Source: Streptomyces sp. HD (lineage in GTDB: Bacteria; Actinomycetota; Actinomycetes; Streptomycetales; Streptomycetaceae). Taken from it: 64,000 bases of DNA. This document shows positions 29,875-38,118 of the stretch, piece by piece. Each line of letters opens with the position of its first letter. The first letter of the stretch is position 1. The notes under the pieces are model-generated. The model was not told the DNA's origin, searched no databases, and saw only the letters and a program-made list of their open reading frames with translations. The stretch spans positions 1-64,000 of the forward strand of contig NZ_JAQMYP010000011.1 in assembly GCF_028369295.1 (NCBI RefSeq), in the 5' to 3' direction. A program made the position numbers and the translations under genes.

Positions 29875-30894
29875 ATGACGACAGGTCGGCTCGGGCTGGG
29901 GGCACCTCCCGGCCGCCAGGCCGCGGGACAAGCCGTGCCGCCGAACGCGGCCTACGCCGGGCAGGTCGTGCATTTCCCGGATCCGGTACGTGCGTCCCGT
30001 CACCCGAGAGGAGTACACGTCGACGAGCGTGGTTACCCCGATTTCTCGCCGTACGCGCGTGCGGCGGCGGAGATCGCGGAGCCGCCGGAGGGCTTCGGCG
30101 TCGACGAGTTGCGGCTGACGGACTACGTCTCGGCGAACGCGGCGCTGGCCGCGTCGGGGCACGACCTGTGGGACACGGTGCCGGCGGTGGCGACACCGCA
30201 CGGCTGGACGTGGCATCACGCGGTGGGTTCGCGGCGGCTGGAGCTCGTTCCGGTCGAGGTGAAGGCGCTGCTGCGGCACCACGGCGGGATCGCGACGTCG
30301 GTGGTGGACCAGAACAAGCGCGGGACGCGGCCGTTGCAGGACACGCGGCCCGCGCACTTCCGGTTGCCGAAGTCGGGTGTGGCGGTGACGGAGTCGCAGG
30401 TGCTGGGGGTCGAGGAGGACCTCGGGTACCGGCTGCCGGGTGCGTATCGGTCGTTTCTGAAGGCGGCCGGCGGGTGTGCCCCGGTGGGGACGGCACTGGA
30501 TCCGGAGCTGGGCCTGCTGGTCGACCAGCCGCTGTTCACGGTGCGGGACGAGGCGGCGATAAATGACCTGGTCTACGTCAACAAGTGCCTGCGGGACCAT
30601 CTGACCAAGGACTTCCTGGGCGTCGGGTTCGTGCAGGGCGGGTTGCTGGCCGTGAAGGTGAAGGGCGACCGGATCGGTTCGGTGTGGTTCTGCGCGTACG
30701 ACGATGCACGGGACGTGGATCCGGCCTGGCCGGCGGCCGAGCGGGTGGAGCGGTTGCTGCTGCCGTGCGGTGAGGACTTCGACGCGTTTCTGTCCCGGCT
30801 GGCGGGTTCTCCGCCGGAGTTGGAGACGGTGGCGAATCTGATGGTGGACGGCGGGTTCGCGCGTGCGGTGCCGGTGGCTTCGGTGGGGGAGTGA
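29875..30894 (+). CDS. WHH-type HNH/Endo VII nuclease domain fused to SUKH-1 (SMI1/KNR4) domain
   Basis: A 339-aa protein. Residues ~54-140 read GYPDFSPYA, VSANAALAASG, GWTWHHAVGSRRLELVP and RHHGG. This is the order and spacing of the WHH nuclease family (W113, H114, H115, then LVP and H135-H136-GG). Residues ~171-330 are SMI1/KNR4-like (VTESQVLGVEEDLGYRLPGA, YRSFLKAAGG, FCAYDDARDVD, LPCGEDFDAFLSRL). It therefore joins a toxin-type nuclease to an immunity-type domain in one cytoplasmic polypeptide with no signal peptide. The histidine normally following LVP..... is replaced (VEVKALLRHHGG), so activity is uncertain. Its stop overlaps the next start (GTGA). Confidence 0.82.
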   Translation: MTTGRLGLGAPPGRQAAGQAVPPNAAYAGQVVHFPDPVRASRHPRGVHVDERGYPDFSPYARAAAEIAEPPEGFGVDELRLTDYVSANAALAASGHDLWDTVPAVATPHGWTWHHAVGSRRLELVPVEVKALLRHHGGIATSVVDQNKRGTRPLQDTRPAHFRLPKSGVAVTESQVLGVEEDLGYRLPGAYRSFLKAAGGCAPVGTALDPELGLLVDQPLFTVRDEAAINDLVYVNKCLRDHLTKDFLGVGFVQGGLLAVKVKGDRIGSVWFCAYDDARDVDPAWPAAERVERLLLPCGEDFDAFLSRLAGSPPELETVANLMVDGGFARAVPVASVGE

Positions 30895-33800
30895 GCTTCG
30901 CGATGGTGACGTTCGCACAGGCGCAGGAGCGCGCGGAAGAGTGGATCAACGGGGAAGTGCCGTCGTACCAGCATCGTGAGGTGCGGGTACGGGAGTTCGA
31001 GCTCGGGTTCGTGGTGTGGGCCGAGGACCGTTCGGACGGGCCGCGTTCGGACGGGGGTGACCAGCGGCTGGTGATCGCCCGGGACAGCGGGGAGGCCACG
31101 CTCTGGCCGTCGCTGCCGGTGGGTGAGGTGATTCGCCGGTACGAGGAGGAGTACGGCCGTGCAGGCGCGGCGGCGGAACCGGCACCGGCCGCTCCGGCCC
31201 GGGTGGACCTGAACCAGACGTCGTTCCTGCTGACGCCGCCGGAGTGGTTGCAGGAGGCGGCGGACAAGTTGGGGATCCCGGATCAGCGGGATGGGAGTGA
31301 CTCGGGTGCCGGTGCCGGTGCTGACGACGGGGTCAGGAACGGGAGTGGCTCGCGGTCCGGGGATTTGCGGGCTGGGGCTGACCGTTCTGACACGTCTGAC
31401 AGTGGTGCGGGTACGGGTGCGGGTGCCTCCGGCGGTATGGCCGGTGGTGTGCCTGCAGCGCCGAGTGCGCCTGTGGCACCGGGTGTGCCTGATGGGGCGA
31501 CTCCGTGGGCCGGGACCGACACCAGTGTCGATATCGGCGAGGACCGTTCCGTCCCGTTGCCGGAGACGGTGTTCGCGCCGCCGCTGAGCGAGGACGACAT
31601 GACGCCGCCGGATGCGCAGACCGCGCTGATGTCGGGCGGCAGCCGGCTTCCGCGGACGGCGGTCGAGCCGGCACTCGACGAGCCGAACCCGCCGGGTGCG
31701 ATGCCGCCCCCTCCGTCGGTGCCGGGTGGGTCGGCTTATGGCTATCCGCAGGGTGCGGGTGGGCCGGGTACGCCGTCGGGGGCGCCCGCGCCGGGTGCTA
31801 CGCCGCCGCCTCCGGCTGGGCCGGGTGCGCCGTCCTACGGTTACCCGCAGGGCGGGCCTGCCGGCCCGCAGAGCGGGCCTGCCGATGGGGCGGGGGTGCC
31901 GCAGGCTCCGGGGACTCCGGGGGCTCCCGGTACGCCGGGGCGGTCGCTCGCGCCGGACGCCGGGGACATCGCCGATGCCGCGACGAGCAAGGCGGCGCCT
32001 CCTCCACGCGCGCGGGGCGGGGCTACGCCTCCTCCGCCGCCGGGTGCTCCGGGGGTGCCGGGGGCGCGGGCGGGGGGTACGCCTCCTCCTCCGCCGTCTG
32101 CTCCGGGCACACCCGCTGCTCCGGGTGCGCCTGCCGCTCCGGGGACTCCGGGTGCGCCTGCCGCTCCGGGGACTCCGGGTGCGCCGGGTGCGCCTGCGGG
32201 TGGGTACGTTCCGACTCAGCTCGTGTCGGCGCTGGGGCCCGATGGACCTGAGGGTGCCGCCGGTCCGGGGGCGCCGCAGCCGCCCGGTCCTCCTGGTGCC
32301 CCTGGAGCGCCGGGTGCGCCGAACCCGCCCGGTGTGCCGAACTCGCCCGGTGTGCACCATGCCGCCACCGTGTTCGCCGACCCGAACCAGATGGGCGGCC
32401 CTCCGCCGCCTCCGGGCGCCCCTGGCATGCCCGGTGCTCCGGGTGCGCCGAACCCGCCTGGCGTCCCCAACCCGCCCGGCCCTCCGGGTGCACCCGGCAT
32501 GCCGGGCGTTCCGCAGCCTCCTGGCCCCCCGGGTGCTCCGGGTGCGCCCGGCGCTCCTGGTGCTCCTGGTGCTCCGCAGCCTCCCGGCACGCCCGGTGGA
32601 CCCGGTGCTCAGGGCGGCGTTCACCACGCGGAGACGGTGCTGGCCGCGCCCCCGGTGGGCGGCCCCGGCGTGCCTCCGCCGCCACCGGCGCCGGGTGGTC
32701 CCGGTGCCCCTGGCGCGCCCGGCGTTGTGGGTGGGCCTGGCGCGCCCGGCATGCCCAATGCCCCCGGCGGACCTGCGGCTCCCGGCGTCCCAGGCGCCCC
32801 CGGCGCATCTGCCGCTCCTGGCGCCCCTGCCGCTCCCGGCATGCCCGGCGCCCCCGGCATGTCCCCGGGCTCCCCGCAGCCCCCGATGCCGCCCGGTGCC
32901 GTACCGCCGGCTCCCGGCCGGCCCGGTCCGGGGCAACCGGGGCAGTCCGGTCCGGGGCAAGCCGGATCCGGTCAGCCCCCGGCCTACGGCTACCCCCAGC
33001 AGGCCCCGGCCCAGCCCACCGTCGGCCCCGGCTACCAGGCCGTCCTGCGCTACCGCGCCCAGGACGGCTCGGAGCAGCAGCTGATCCGGCGTTCCGCGCC
33101 GGGGACGCCGCACCCGGAGTGGCAGATCTTCCACGAGCTGCGGGGCATGAACGTGCCGCCGGACCAGGTGCTGGAGCTGCACACGGAGTTGGAGTCGTGC
33201 GAGCTGCCGGGTGCGTACTGTGCGCGGATGATCCGGGAGCAGTGGCCGCAGGCGAGGATCACCTCCATCGCGCCGTACGGCACGGATCACGCGAGCCGCC
33301 AGCAGGGCATGCAGCAACTGATCGCTCACCAGGGCGAGTTGCACCAGGTGGCCGACGGGCCCGCCCGCCCGGCACCCGTGCGTGCCCCGCTTCCGCAGGT
33401 GCAGGCGGCGCCGCCGATTCCGCCGGAGGGCGTCGCGCAGGAGCTGGCGGGGGCGTTCGGACCCGGCATCTTCCGGTTCGAGCAGGCGGCCGTGTCGCGG
33501 CAGGGCGTGCCGCCCGTCGTGGCACACAGCCTGGTCGTCGGCGGTCTGCCGATGGACCTGGGTCCGTTCTTCTGGGCGCAGGCCCAGCCGGGGCGGCCCG
33601 TTCCGACGCTGGCGGAGCTGGCACAGGAGCGCGGGGTGCAGCCGGCGTCGGACGCGGGCTCGTACCTCGTCATGGGCAGCGACTTCGGCAGGGCCCTGTG
33701 CGTGCAGTACGGCACGGCGAACATCGTCGCCGTGCCGGTGGAGGCGGGCCCGGGCGGTGCTCCCGTACCGCCGCAGTTCGTGAACACCGGTCTGCCCGAG

Positions 33801-33986
33801 TTCCAGCGCAGCCTGGCGCTGCTCGGCCGGATGTGGCGGCTGCGCTTCGGTCTGAACCAGGAGCAGGCGGGCCGCTGGACCGTCGACTTCCAGGCTCAGC
33901 TCGCCGCCCTCGACCCGGCGGCGCTCGGTTCGCCCGAGAGCTGGTGGTCGGTGCTGCTGGAGCAGATGTGGGACGGGCTGCTGTGA
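30891..33986 (+). CDS. Large multidomain protein: Imm35-like, collagen-like linker, deaminase, SUKH-4
   Basis: 1031 aa. Residues ~1-90 resemble Imm35/YrhB (FAQAQERAEEWINGEVPSYQ, RLVIARDSGEATLWPSLPVG). Residues ~100-710 are low-complexity Pro/Gly/Ala with collagen-like stretches (PGAPGAPGAPGAP) and GYPQ repeats. Residues ~720-810 carry a deaminase-like zinc motif: H741-P-E743 (PHPEWQIFHELRGM) and SCELPGAYC with C770 and C777. Residues ~840-1031 look like SUKH-4 (LAGAFGPGIFRFEQAAVSR, YLVMGSDFGRALCVQYGT, WWSVLLEQMWDGLL). Translation is coupled to the upstream nuclease-SUKH gene by GTGA. An alternative ATG lies at 30903. No signal peptide is present, so it is probably cytoplasmic. Confidence 0.82.
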   Translation: MSFAMVTFAQAQERAEEWINGEVPSYQHREVRVREFELGFVVWAEDRSDGPRSDGGDQRLVIARDSGEATLWPSLPVGEVIRRYEEEYGRAGAAAEPAPAAPARVDLNQTSFLLTPPEWLQEAADKLGIPDQRDGSDSGAGAGADDGVRNGSGSRSGDLRAGADRSDTSDSGAGTGAGASGGMAGGVPAAPSAPVAPGVPDGATPWAGTDTSVDIGEDRSVPLPETVFAPPLSEDDMTPPDAQTALMSGGSRLPRTAVEPALDEPNPPGAMPPPPSVPGGSAYGYPQGAGGPGTPSGAPAPGATPPPPAGPGAPSYGYPQGGPAGPQSGPADGAGVPQAPGTPGAPGTPGRSLAPDAGDIADAATSKAAPPPRARGGATPPPPPGAPGVPGARAGGTPPPPPSAPGTPAAPGAPAAPGTPGAPAAPGTPGAPGAPAGGYVPTQLVSALGPDGPEGAAGPGAPQPPGPPGAPGAPGAPNPPGVPNSPGVHHAATVFADPNQMGGPPPPPGAPGMPGAPGAPNPPGVPNPPGPPGAPGMPGVPQPPGPPGAPGAPGAPGAPGAPQPPGTPGGPGAQGGVHHAETVLAAPPVGGPGVPPPPPAPGGPGAPGAPGVVGGPGAPGMPNAPGGPAAPGVPGAPGASAAPGAPAAPGMPGAPGMSPGSPQPPMPPGAVPPAPGRPGPGQPGQSGPGQAGSGQPPAYGYPQQAPAQPTVGPGYQAVLRYRAQDGSEQQLIRRSAPGTPHPEWQIFHELRGMNVPPDQVLELHTELESCELPGAYCARMIREQWPQARITSIAPYGTDHASRQQGMQQLIAHQGELHQVADGPARPAPVRAPLPQVQAAPPIPPEGVAQELAGAFGPGIFRFEQAAVSRQGVPPVVAHSLVVGGLPMDLGPFFWAQAQPGRPVPTLAELAQERGVQPASDAGSYLVMGSDFGRALCVQYGTANIVAVPVEAGPGGAPVPPQFVNTGLPEFQRSLALLGRMWRLRFGLNQEQAGRWTVDFQAQLAALDPAALGSPESWWSVLLEQMWDGLL

Positions 33987-34055
33987 CCCCGCGGCCCAGC
34001 TGCTTGTCGTGATGTGACATCACCCGGCTGCCGCTGACAGCGGCGTGCGGGGGTG

Positions 34056-34096
34056 AAAGGGCCGGCTCTCGGTTGTGCGACCGAGGCCGGCCCTTT
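34056..34096 (+). terminator. Terminator after the toxin/immunity island
   Basis: AAAGGGCCGGC-TCTCGG pairs with CCGAG-GCCGGCCCTTT around TTGTGCGA, ending in TTT. It lies 70 bases after the stop at 33986. Confidence 0.82.
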
Positions 34097-34249
34097 CGTA
34101 TGCGCCCGTACGCGCTTTTTCTCGGGGCTTCAATGCCTCCGCCCGTGTCCCATGCGCGGAGTGTCGCGTTATGAACGGTTCCGCCCGATACATCAAGATG
34201 TGCGCTAAATCATCATTTTCACATCCGTACCGCGGAGAGGGGCTCCAGG

Positions 34250-35248
34250 ATGAGCGGCGCACCGGTCTCGGTCTACGACTTCGTGGTCGTACGAGGACGC
34301 GGCTACCGTCCCGAACAGGTCGACGCCTTCGTCGACGCCCTGTTCCACGACCGCGACGCCGCCTGGGAGCGGGCCGCCCGGCTCACCGTGCTCGCCAAGG
34401 AGATGGAGGCGCAGGCGGCGGAGCTGCGGGAGACGGTGGCGGAGCTGACGCCGCAGACGTACGAGACGCTGGGGGATCGGGCGCGGCAGCTCTTCGCGTT
34501 GGTGCAGGAGGAGGCCGAGGCCGTGCGGGAGGCGGCGCGGGAGGATGCGCGGCACACGGTCGAGGAGGCCCAGTCGTACGCGGACGAGGTGCGGGACGCG
34601 GCCCAGGCCTACGCCGACACCCTGAGTGCCTCGGCCGACGAATGGGCCCGGCAGCGGTTGCTCGCGGCACGCGGCGAGGCGGGCGAGATCCGGATCACCG
34701 CCAAGCGTGCCCTGAAGGAGCGGCGCGGGGAGGTGCTCGGCCCGTTGCGCCAGGTACGGCACCGCACCGACGGGCTGCTCACCGGGCAGGCCAAGGAACA
34801 GGCCGAGCGGTGGGCCGAGGTGGAGCGGGAGGCCGAGGCACGGTTGGCCGCGCTGAACGTGTCGGAGGCGGAGGGCGTCGCGCGCGCCGAGGCCTCGCTG
34901 GCGGAGGCGAAACAGGTGCTAGTGGAGGCGGAGGCCTCGGCGAAGCGGTTGCAGGCGGAGGCGCAGACGCACGCGACGGAGCTGGTCGAGGTGGCCCGGC
35001 GGCGGGCGGTCGAGATCGACCGCGAGACGGAGCAGGTGCTGCGCGAGCACGGGGAGAAGTGGGACGAGGTCCGCACGCACATGGACCAGATGCGCAACAG
35101 CCTGACCCTGCTGACGCGCCAGGTGGCCCTTGAGGGCGAGCTGGCAGCCGAGCTGGAGAGCGGTGGCGACGCCGACAGCGCCCCCGAGACCGACACCGAG
35201 ACCGACACCGAGACCGACACCGAGATGCAGGCCACGAAGGGTGAGTGA
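34250..35248 (+). CDS. Long coiled-coil protein with DivIVA-like N-terminus (annotated in relatives as cellulose-binding protein)
   Basis: A 332-aa, almost wholly helical protein. The first ~45 residues (YDFVVVRGRGYRPEQVDAFV) resemble the membrane-curvature domain of DivIVA/Wag31. Residues ~60-300 are heptad-rich and Ala/Glu/Arg-rich coiled coil. The C-terminus ends in ETDTETDTETDTE repeats, encoded by tandem GAGACCGACACC units. ATG 34250 follows GGAGAGGGGC. Streptomyces relatives are often labelled cellulose-binding protein, and a cytoskeletal role is the more sequence-based inference. Confidence 0.85.
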   Translation: MSGAPVSVYDFVVVRGRGYRPEQVDAFVDALFHDRDAAWERAARLTVLAKEMEAQAAELRETVAELTPQTYETLGDRARQLFALVQEEAEAVREAAREDARHTVEEAQSYADEVRDAAQAYADTLSASADEWARQRLLAARGEAGEIRITAKRALKERRGEVLGPLRQVRHRTDGLLTGQAKEQAERWAEVEREAEARLAALNVSEAEGVARAEASLAEAKQVLVEAEASAKRLQAEAQTHATELVEVARRRAVEIDRETEQVLREHGEKWDEVRTHMDQMRNSLTLLTRQVALEGELAAELESGGDADSAPETDTETDTETDTEMQATKGE

Positions 35249-35305
35249 CCCGACCGGGCCACTCACCCCGGCCCCGGGCCTCCTTGCGCCCGGTCGCCCC
35301 GCCTC

Positions 35306-36916
35306 TCAGTTCCCCCTGCGCACCGCCCCCGCCAGAATCCACCCCTCCACGGACTCGTACTGCCGCCGTTGCTCGTCCGCCTTCCCCCGGCCCGACACGA
35401 TCGTCCCCAGCCAGCCGAGCAGGAACCCGGCCGGCACCGACACCAGCCCGGGTGTCGTGAACGGGAACCAGTTGAAGTCGGCGTCGGGGAAGGCCGAGAC
35501 CGGTGAGCCGGACACCAGGTTGGTCCCCGGCATCAGCACGAGCACCACCGCCGAGCCGCCGATCAGCGTCCACAGCAGCCCGGTCCGGGTGTACCGGCGC
35601 CAGAAGAGGCTGTAGATGAGAGCCGGGGCGATGGCGGAGGCGCCCAGCGTAAAGGACAGGGTCACCAGTGGCTGCAGGCTGCGGTGCTGGACCATCGTCG
35701 CCAGCAGGATCGCCGGGACGCCGACCGCCAGCGCCGACAGCCGTGCCAGCGCCATCTCACGGTGTCCGGACAGCTCCCGTACCCGCGCGGCGAACAGATC
35801 ATGGGCGAGGGAGTTCGCGCAGGCGAGGATCATGCCCGCGACCGAGGCCAGTACGGTCAGGAAGATCGCCGTCGTGACCGCCGTGAACAGGAGGCTCTCC
35901 GCGGTCGAGATGTCCGCGCCGAACGCGGCCCGCGACCCCAGCAGATACGCCGTGTTGCCCTGCGAGTCCGCCGCGGCGATCACCTCCCGCCCGATCAGCG
36001 CGGTCGCGCCGAAGCCGACCACCGTGATCACCAGCACGAACAGCGCCACGCTCGACACCGCCCACGACATGGACCTGCGCACCTGACGCGCCCCGGTCGC
36101 CGAGTACATGCGCATCGTGATGTGCGGCAGCACCGCGCCACCGAGGACGACCGCGAGCTGGGATGTGATCATGTCGACCCGGGGATACGGACTGCCCGCG
36201 AACTGCAGCCCCGACTGCAGGAACGCCGAACCGACCCCGCTCTGCTCCGCCGCCGCGTCGAACAACGCGCCCGGGTCCCAGTCGAACCGCCGCAGCATCA
36301 TCAGGGCGACCACGGCGCCCGACCCGAGCAGCATCACCATCTTCAGGATTTGGATGAGGGCCGTGCCCTTCATCCCGCCGATCGCCGCGTAGCTGATCAT
36401 CAGCACGCCCAGCCCGATGACGCAGCCCGTCTTGAGGGCGTCGCTGGAGAACCCCAGGATGAACGCCAGCAATTGCCCGGTCCCCGCCAACTGCACCAGC
36501 ATCAGCGGCACCAGCGCGGCCAGCGTCACCGTGCACGCCGCGACGCGCACACCCCGCCCCGGCATACGGCGCGCCAGCGCGTCGCCCATCGTGAACCGGC
36601 CCGCGTTACGCAGGGGTTCGGCCAGCAGGAACATCAGCAGCATCAGCGACAGAACTGTGCTCAGCGCCAGCACGATGCCGTCGTAGCCGCACAGTGCGAC
36701 CACTCCGGTCGTGCCCAGCACGGTCGCCGCGCTGATGTAGTCGCCCGCGATCGCCAGGCCGTTGCGCATGGGGGACAGCGAGCTGTAGCCCGTGTAGAAC
36801 TCGTCCAGGTCGTCCCGGTCCGGGCCCGTCATCACACACAGCAGCAGTGTGATCGTGGCCACCGCGCTGAACGCGACCAGCGACATCGACTGGGCGTTTC
36901 CACTGAAGTCAGTCAT
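35306..36916 (-). CDS. Cation/acetate (ActP-like) sodium:solute symporter
   Basis: A 536-aa SSS-family transporter with about 13 helices. It carries the ActP-type segment FYTGYSSLSPMRNGLAIAGD near residue 40 and ISAATVLGTTGVVALCGYDG. GGAVLPHITMRMYSATGARQ near residue 262 and the ILACANSLAHDLF segment are also family-typical. It probably imports acetate or other short carboxylates. Its ATG overlaps the stop of the upstream DUF485 gene by 4 bases, the usual actP arrangement. It is convergent with the coiled-coil gene. Confidence 0.92.
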   Translation of the reverse strand: MTDFSGNAQSMSLVAFSAVATITLLLCVMTGPDRDDLDEFYTGYSSLSPMRNGLAIAGDYISAATVLGTTGVVALCGYDGIVLALSTVLSLMLLMFLLAEPLRNAGRFTMGDALARRMPGRGVRVAACTVTLAALVPLMLVQLAGTGQLLAFILGFSSDALKTGCVIGLGVLMISYAAIGGMKGTALIQILKMVMLLGSGAVVALMMLRRFDWDPGALFDAAAEQSGVGSAFLQSGLQFAGSPYPRVDMITSQLAVVLGGAVLPHITMRMYSATGARQVRRSMSWAVSSVALFVLVITVVGFGATALIGREVIAAADSQGNTAYLLGSRAAFGADISTAESLLFTAVTTAIFLTVLASVAGMILACANSLAHDLFAARVRELSGHREMALARLSALAVGVPAILLATMVQHRSLQPLVTLSFTLGASAIAPALIYSLFWRRYTRTGLLWTLIGGSAVVLVLMPGTNLVSGSPVSAFPDADFNWFPFTTPGLVSVPAGFLLGWLGTIVSGRGKADEQRRQYESVEGWILAGAVRRGN

Positions 36917-37425
36917 CGCCCCGTCCCCCTCTTCCCGGCCTCACGCTTGGCGTCCACCTCTGCCTCCTTGCGGATGCGGTCCGCGAGGGGGTCGACGTAG
37001 CGGCCGGCCGTGTACTCGTACAGCCATATCGCCAGGCAGGTGACCGGCAGTTGGAGCAGCGCGAGCAGCAGTCCGGCAGGCAGCCCGTCGGCGAGCGTGC
37101 TCGTCATGAACCCGGGCGCGAAGGCGGACAGGATCAGGAACAGGGTGAAGTACCCGAGCGCGGTGAGCGTGGCCACGCGTCGCTGCCACCGGTAGGCGGT
37201 ACGCAGGATCCGCAGATCGCTGTGGTGCCCGAGGGGCGGGTGGTCCGGGGTTCGGTGGCGTGGGGGCGCGGGTGGTTCCGGCGGTATGGGGGGTCGCCAG
37301 GGGTACGTGGCGGATGCCGAGGACGTCTGGGGCCGTGAGGGGTGCGACGGTGTGGGGGTCGACGAGTACTGGTCCTGCGGGCGGTACGGGTTGCGCGGGT
37401 CGTAGGGGTCGTACGGGGAGGACAT
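36913..37425 (-). CDS. DUF485-family small membrane protein, symporter partner
   Basis: A 170-aa protein. The N-terminal 70 residues are Pro/Ser/Tyr-rich (SSPYDPYDPRNPYRPQDQYS). The DUF485 domain follows, with LRILRTAYRWQRRVATLTAL, a first helix (LGYFTLFLILSAFAPGFM), a second helix (PAGLLLALLQLPVTCLAIWL) and YEYTAGRYVDPLADRIRKE. ATG 37425 has AAGGAG upstream. It is coupled to the ActP-like symporter by an ATGA overlap. The function of DUF485 is not established, but its association with this transporter class is regular. Confidence 0.9.
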   Translation of the reverse strand: MSSPYDPYDPRNPYRPQDQYSSTPTPSHPSRPQTSSASATYPWRPPIPPEPPAPPRHRTPDHPPLGHHSDLRILRTAYRWQRRVATLTALGYFTLFLILSAFAPGFMTSTLADGLPAGLLLALLQLPVTCLAIWLYEYTAGRYVDPLADRIRKEAEVDAKREAGKRGTGR

Positions 37426-37650
37426 CCCGGTTCTCCTTGCGCGGTTCGGGTCCGGTGCGGCGGACCGCAGGGAGGTGGGGGGCGGGCGAGCCACGCACGT
37501 TACTTGGGAGTACCGGGAGCGCGCGAGGGTTTCACCAAACTGATCGGTCGGTATGCGCTTACTACGGCATACGCTGCTTGACCTGGAGGGTTACCCCGGT
37601 TAACTCGGACTTATGAACCGGCTGTTGCGCTACGAGAGGCGACAGCGGCA

Positions 37651-37911
37651 CTACTTGAGGTGAACCAGCGCCACACTCCCGGGCACTTCGCCCCCACAGT
37701 CCAGCCTCCCCCCGAACGCCAGCCGCCGGTCCGTCCGCCGGCGCACCGTCCGCCCCGCCACGACCACGAACTCCACGCCGACCCGCCCTCCGACCGGCAC
37801 CCACACCCGCGTGCCCGCCACCGGCAGCACGGACCACCCCGCCCCCATCGCCTCCGCCGCGACGGTCACATACCGCCCCGAGTCACCGAAGTTGTAGACG
37901 TCGACGGTCAT
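37651..37911 (-). CDS. Hypothetical 86-aa protein, possibly the tail of a lost glycosyl hydrolase
   Basis: An 86-aa beta-rich sequence (TVDVYNFGDSGRYVTVAAEA, GWSVLPVAGTRVWVPVGG, RTDRRLAFGGRLDCGGEVPG, SVALVHLK). It resembles C-terminal Ig-like beta-sandwich domains of secreted polysaccharide-active enzymes. No ribosome site precedes the ATG, and there is no signal peptide or catalytic domain. It may be a remnant rather than an expressed gene. Confidence 0.35.
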   Translation of the reverse strand: MTVDVYNFGDSGRYVTVAAEAMGAGWSVLPVAGTRVWVPVGGRVGVEFVVVAGRTVRRRTDRRLAFGGRLDCGGEVPGSVALVHLK

Positions 37912-37998
37912 GCGCGTACGGCGGCCGAGGCGGAGAGGGAAGGCGTCGTTTGCTTCGAGGCCCCTTCGACCTCGCGCGTTCCTTCGGCTTGCGGGCCC

Positions 37999-38088
37999 CT
38001 TCGGCCTCGTGGGCCTCTTCGGCCTCGTGGGCCTCTTCGGCCTCGTGGGCCTCTTCGGCCTCGTGGGCCTCTTCGGCCTCGCGGCCTC
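37999..38088. repeat. 18-bp tandem repeat, about five copies
   Basis: The unit CTTCGGCCTCGTGGGCCT is repeated four times exactly (37999-38070), with a fifth degenerate copy to 38088. Because 18 is a multiple of three, one minus-strand frame reads as EAEEAH repeats. It lies just downstream of the GNAT stop codon at 38119. Confidence 0.9.
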
Positions 38089-38118
38089 CTTCGGCCTTGC
38101 GGACCGCTTCCCGCCCGG

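Larger units (their letters stand above)
37426..38118. other. Gene-poor stretch with a dubious short ORF and an 18-bp tandem repeat
   Basis: About 690 bases in which I see only one weakly supported ORF (37651-37911, minus) and the tandem repeat at 37999-38088. The sequence 37530-37650 is less GC-rich than its surroundings and may hold a promoter remnant. This looks like a site of gene erosion between the symporter operon and the GNAT gene. Confidence 0.5.

Noticed and set aside
30573..33527. 984-aa Arg/Thr-rich minus-strand frame and the repeated PGAP DNA as a possible repeat array or CRISPR
   Set aside because: The repeats are irregular codon-level repeats of a Pro/Gly linker in one long plus-strand ORF, without spacers of uniform length or palindromic repeat units.
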